NCBI RefSeq assembly: GCF_001667775.1
Contig: NZ_LZJI01000073.1
Coordinates: forward strand, 1 to 64,000
Length of the DNA stretch: 64,000 bases
Direction: 5' to 3'
Source: Mycobacterium sp. E1747
GTDB taxonomy: Bacteria > Actinomycetota > Actinomycetes > Mycobacteriales > Mycobacteriaceae
Positions within the stretch are counted from its first letter, which is position 1. Each line of letters opens with the position of its first letter. Below the pieces are notes generated by a model. The model saw only the letters and a program-made list of their open reading frames with translations. It ran no database searches and had not been told where the DNA came from. Of this stretch, positions 63,034-64,000 are shown piece by piece. The position numbers and the translations under genes are program-made.

Positions 63034-64000
63034 CTACCGGCTAACGATATAGCCTTGAGCTTCACGATCCCACGCCTCCTCAGACACCCCCCGCTTCCGC
63101 AACAGGTCCTTACGTATCCGCCCGATGACGTTCTTCGGAAGTTCGCTGACGACCTCCACGAATCGTGGCACGCAGAAGTACGGCATCCGGGCCGCGCAGA
63201 AATCGAGCAGCTCGGTGTAATCCACTGTGGCCCCGGGCTGCAACGTCACCACCAACAGGATGTCGTCTTCGCCCAGCGCGCTGGGCACGCCGACCGCGGC
63301 GGCTTCGGCCACCGCGGGATGGCTCGTGACGACGGCCTCCACCTCCACTGAGGAAACGTTTTCTCCCCGCCTGCGCAGCGAATCCTTGCGACGGTCGACG
63401 TAGCTGAGGTTGCCTTCGGCGTCGAACCGGCCGAGGTCGCCGGTGCGAAACCATTCCTGGTGAGCCTGCATCCGTGAGCCCTCGCCGAGATAGCCTTCGC
63501 TCATCACGCCCGGGTACCGGGGCCGGCAGGCGATTTCTCCTACCGCGCCGGCGGGCAGCGGATCGCCGGCTTCGCCGACGATGCGCACGTCGAAGTTCGG
63601 ATTCGGCCGGCCCGATGTCCCGGGCACCCCATCGTCGGCCAGGGCCTTGACGGCGATCGGGAACGCCTCGGTCATCCCGTACATCGTGACGATCCGGCAG
63701 GCGTAACGCATTTCGATGTCGCGATACGCCTTGGCGTCGATCGGAGCCGCGGAGATGAACCGCAGTGGCAGCTGCGCGTCCCGGGGATCGGCCGGCAGGT
63801 TATGCAACATCGACACCATGGCGCCGGTGCCGGCGAAGCCGACGGCATTGCTCGCGCGGACGTCGTCCCACACCTGGCCGGGGTGAAATGCCTGCGCCAG
63901 CACGGTCGTCGCGCCGAGCAGCATCGGGGTCAGCACGCTGGGAGCCGCGCTCAGGTGAAACAGCGGCATCGCCGTCCACAGCACCTCCCCGGCACGCAGT
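63034..64000 (-). CDS. Acyl-CoA/AMP-forming ligase, C-terminal part (5' end outside window)
   Basis: About 321 C-terminal residues of an adenylate-forming ligase. TMYGMTEAFPIAVKA is the A5-like motif, WFRTGDLGRFDAEG and VDRRKDSLRRRGENVSSVEV hold the ribose Asp and hinge, and NVIGRIRKDLLRK contains the catalytic Lys. The reading frame stays open to 64000 (LRAGEVLWTAMPLFHLSAAP), so the start and the phosphate loop are outside. It presumably activates the acid that the MaoC pair and aldehyde dehydrogenase handle. Confidence 0.93.
   Translation of the reverse strand, partial: LRAGEVLWTAMPLFHLSAAPSVLTPMLLGATTVLAQAFHPGQVWDDVRASNAVGFAGTGAMVSMLHNLPADPRDAQLPLRFISAAPIDAKAYRDIEMRYACRIVTMYGMTEAFPIAVKALADDGVPGTSGRPNPNFDVRIVGEAGDPLPAGAVGEIACRPRYPGVMSEGYLGEGSRMQAHQEWFRTGDLGRFDAEGNLSYVDRRKDSLRRRGENVSSVEVEAVVTSHPAVAEAAAVGVPSALGEDDILLVVTLQPGATVDYTELLDFCAARMPYFCVPRFVEVVSELPKNVIGRIRKDLLRKRGVSEEAWDREAQGYIVSR

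Overview
The window is high-GC actinobacterial DNA from a mycobacterium. From about 16.1 kb to 56.1 kb its gene order follows the Mycobacterium tuberculosis stretch Rv2486 to Rv2525c: echA14, bkdCBA, citE, a MaoC hydratase, fadE19, accA1, accD1, bkaR, cmrA, a HerA-like ATPase, orn, tRNA-His, ldtB, bcp, an M20 peptidase, acpS and the type I fatty acid synthase fas. The fused fas, the corynebacterial-type mycolate reductase and the L,D-transpeptidase fit a mycolate-containing genus. Species cannot be fixed by eye, but the gene content does not look like the M. tuberculosis complex; a nontuberculous species is more likely.

Layout. (1) 1-16.1 kb: the 5' part of a LipQ-like esterase, then about 15.6 kb of accessory DNA before echA14. 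It opens with a tRNA-Arg and four short direct repeats. It carries a flavin cassette (luciferase-like monooxygenase, FMN reductase, NmrA and SDR proteins), a DUF5996/MFS pair, tandem GAF-LuxR regulators, a Rid/acyl-CoA-dehydrogenase pair, and a DJ-1/ATP-grasp/serine hydrolase group. (2) 16.1-28 kb: branched-chain keto-acid and leucine/itaconate catabolism (bkd, citE, MaoC, fadE19, accA1, accD1) with the divergent TetR repressor bkaR and two probable operators. The CoA-transferase genes expected between accD1 and bkaR are absent; only the 3' end of scoB remains. (3) 28-45 kb: envelope, transport and housekeeping genes, with tRNA-His and tRNA-Lys. (4) 45-56 kb: acpS and fas, which act together because AcpS loads the FAS ACP domain, plus the Tat-exported Rv2525c homologue. 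(5) 56-64 kb: a catabolic cluster with a MerR regulator, Rieske oxygenase, AttH/CrtC-like protein, aldehyde dehydrogenase, two MaoC-type proteins, a SnoaL-like protein and an acyl-CoA ligase cut by the window edge.

The most unusual signals are: a GC-rich repeat family (54-56 bp period) that forms a tandem array at 30.1-30.3 kb and has expanded in frame inside the Rieske oxygenase gene; the scoB remnant fused to a retained operator; several strong dyads and direct repeats at promoters; and an uncharacterised ATP-grasp/serine hydrolase pair.
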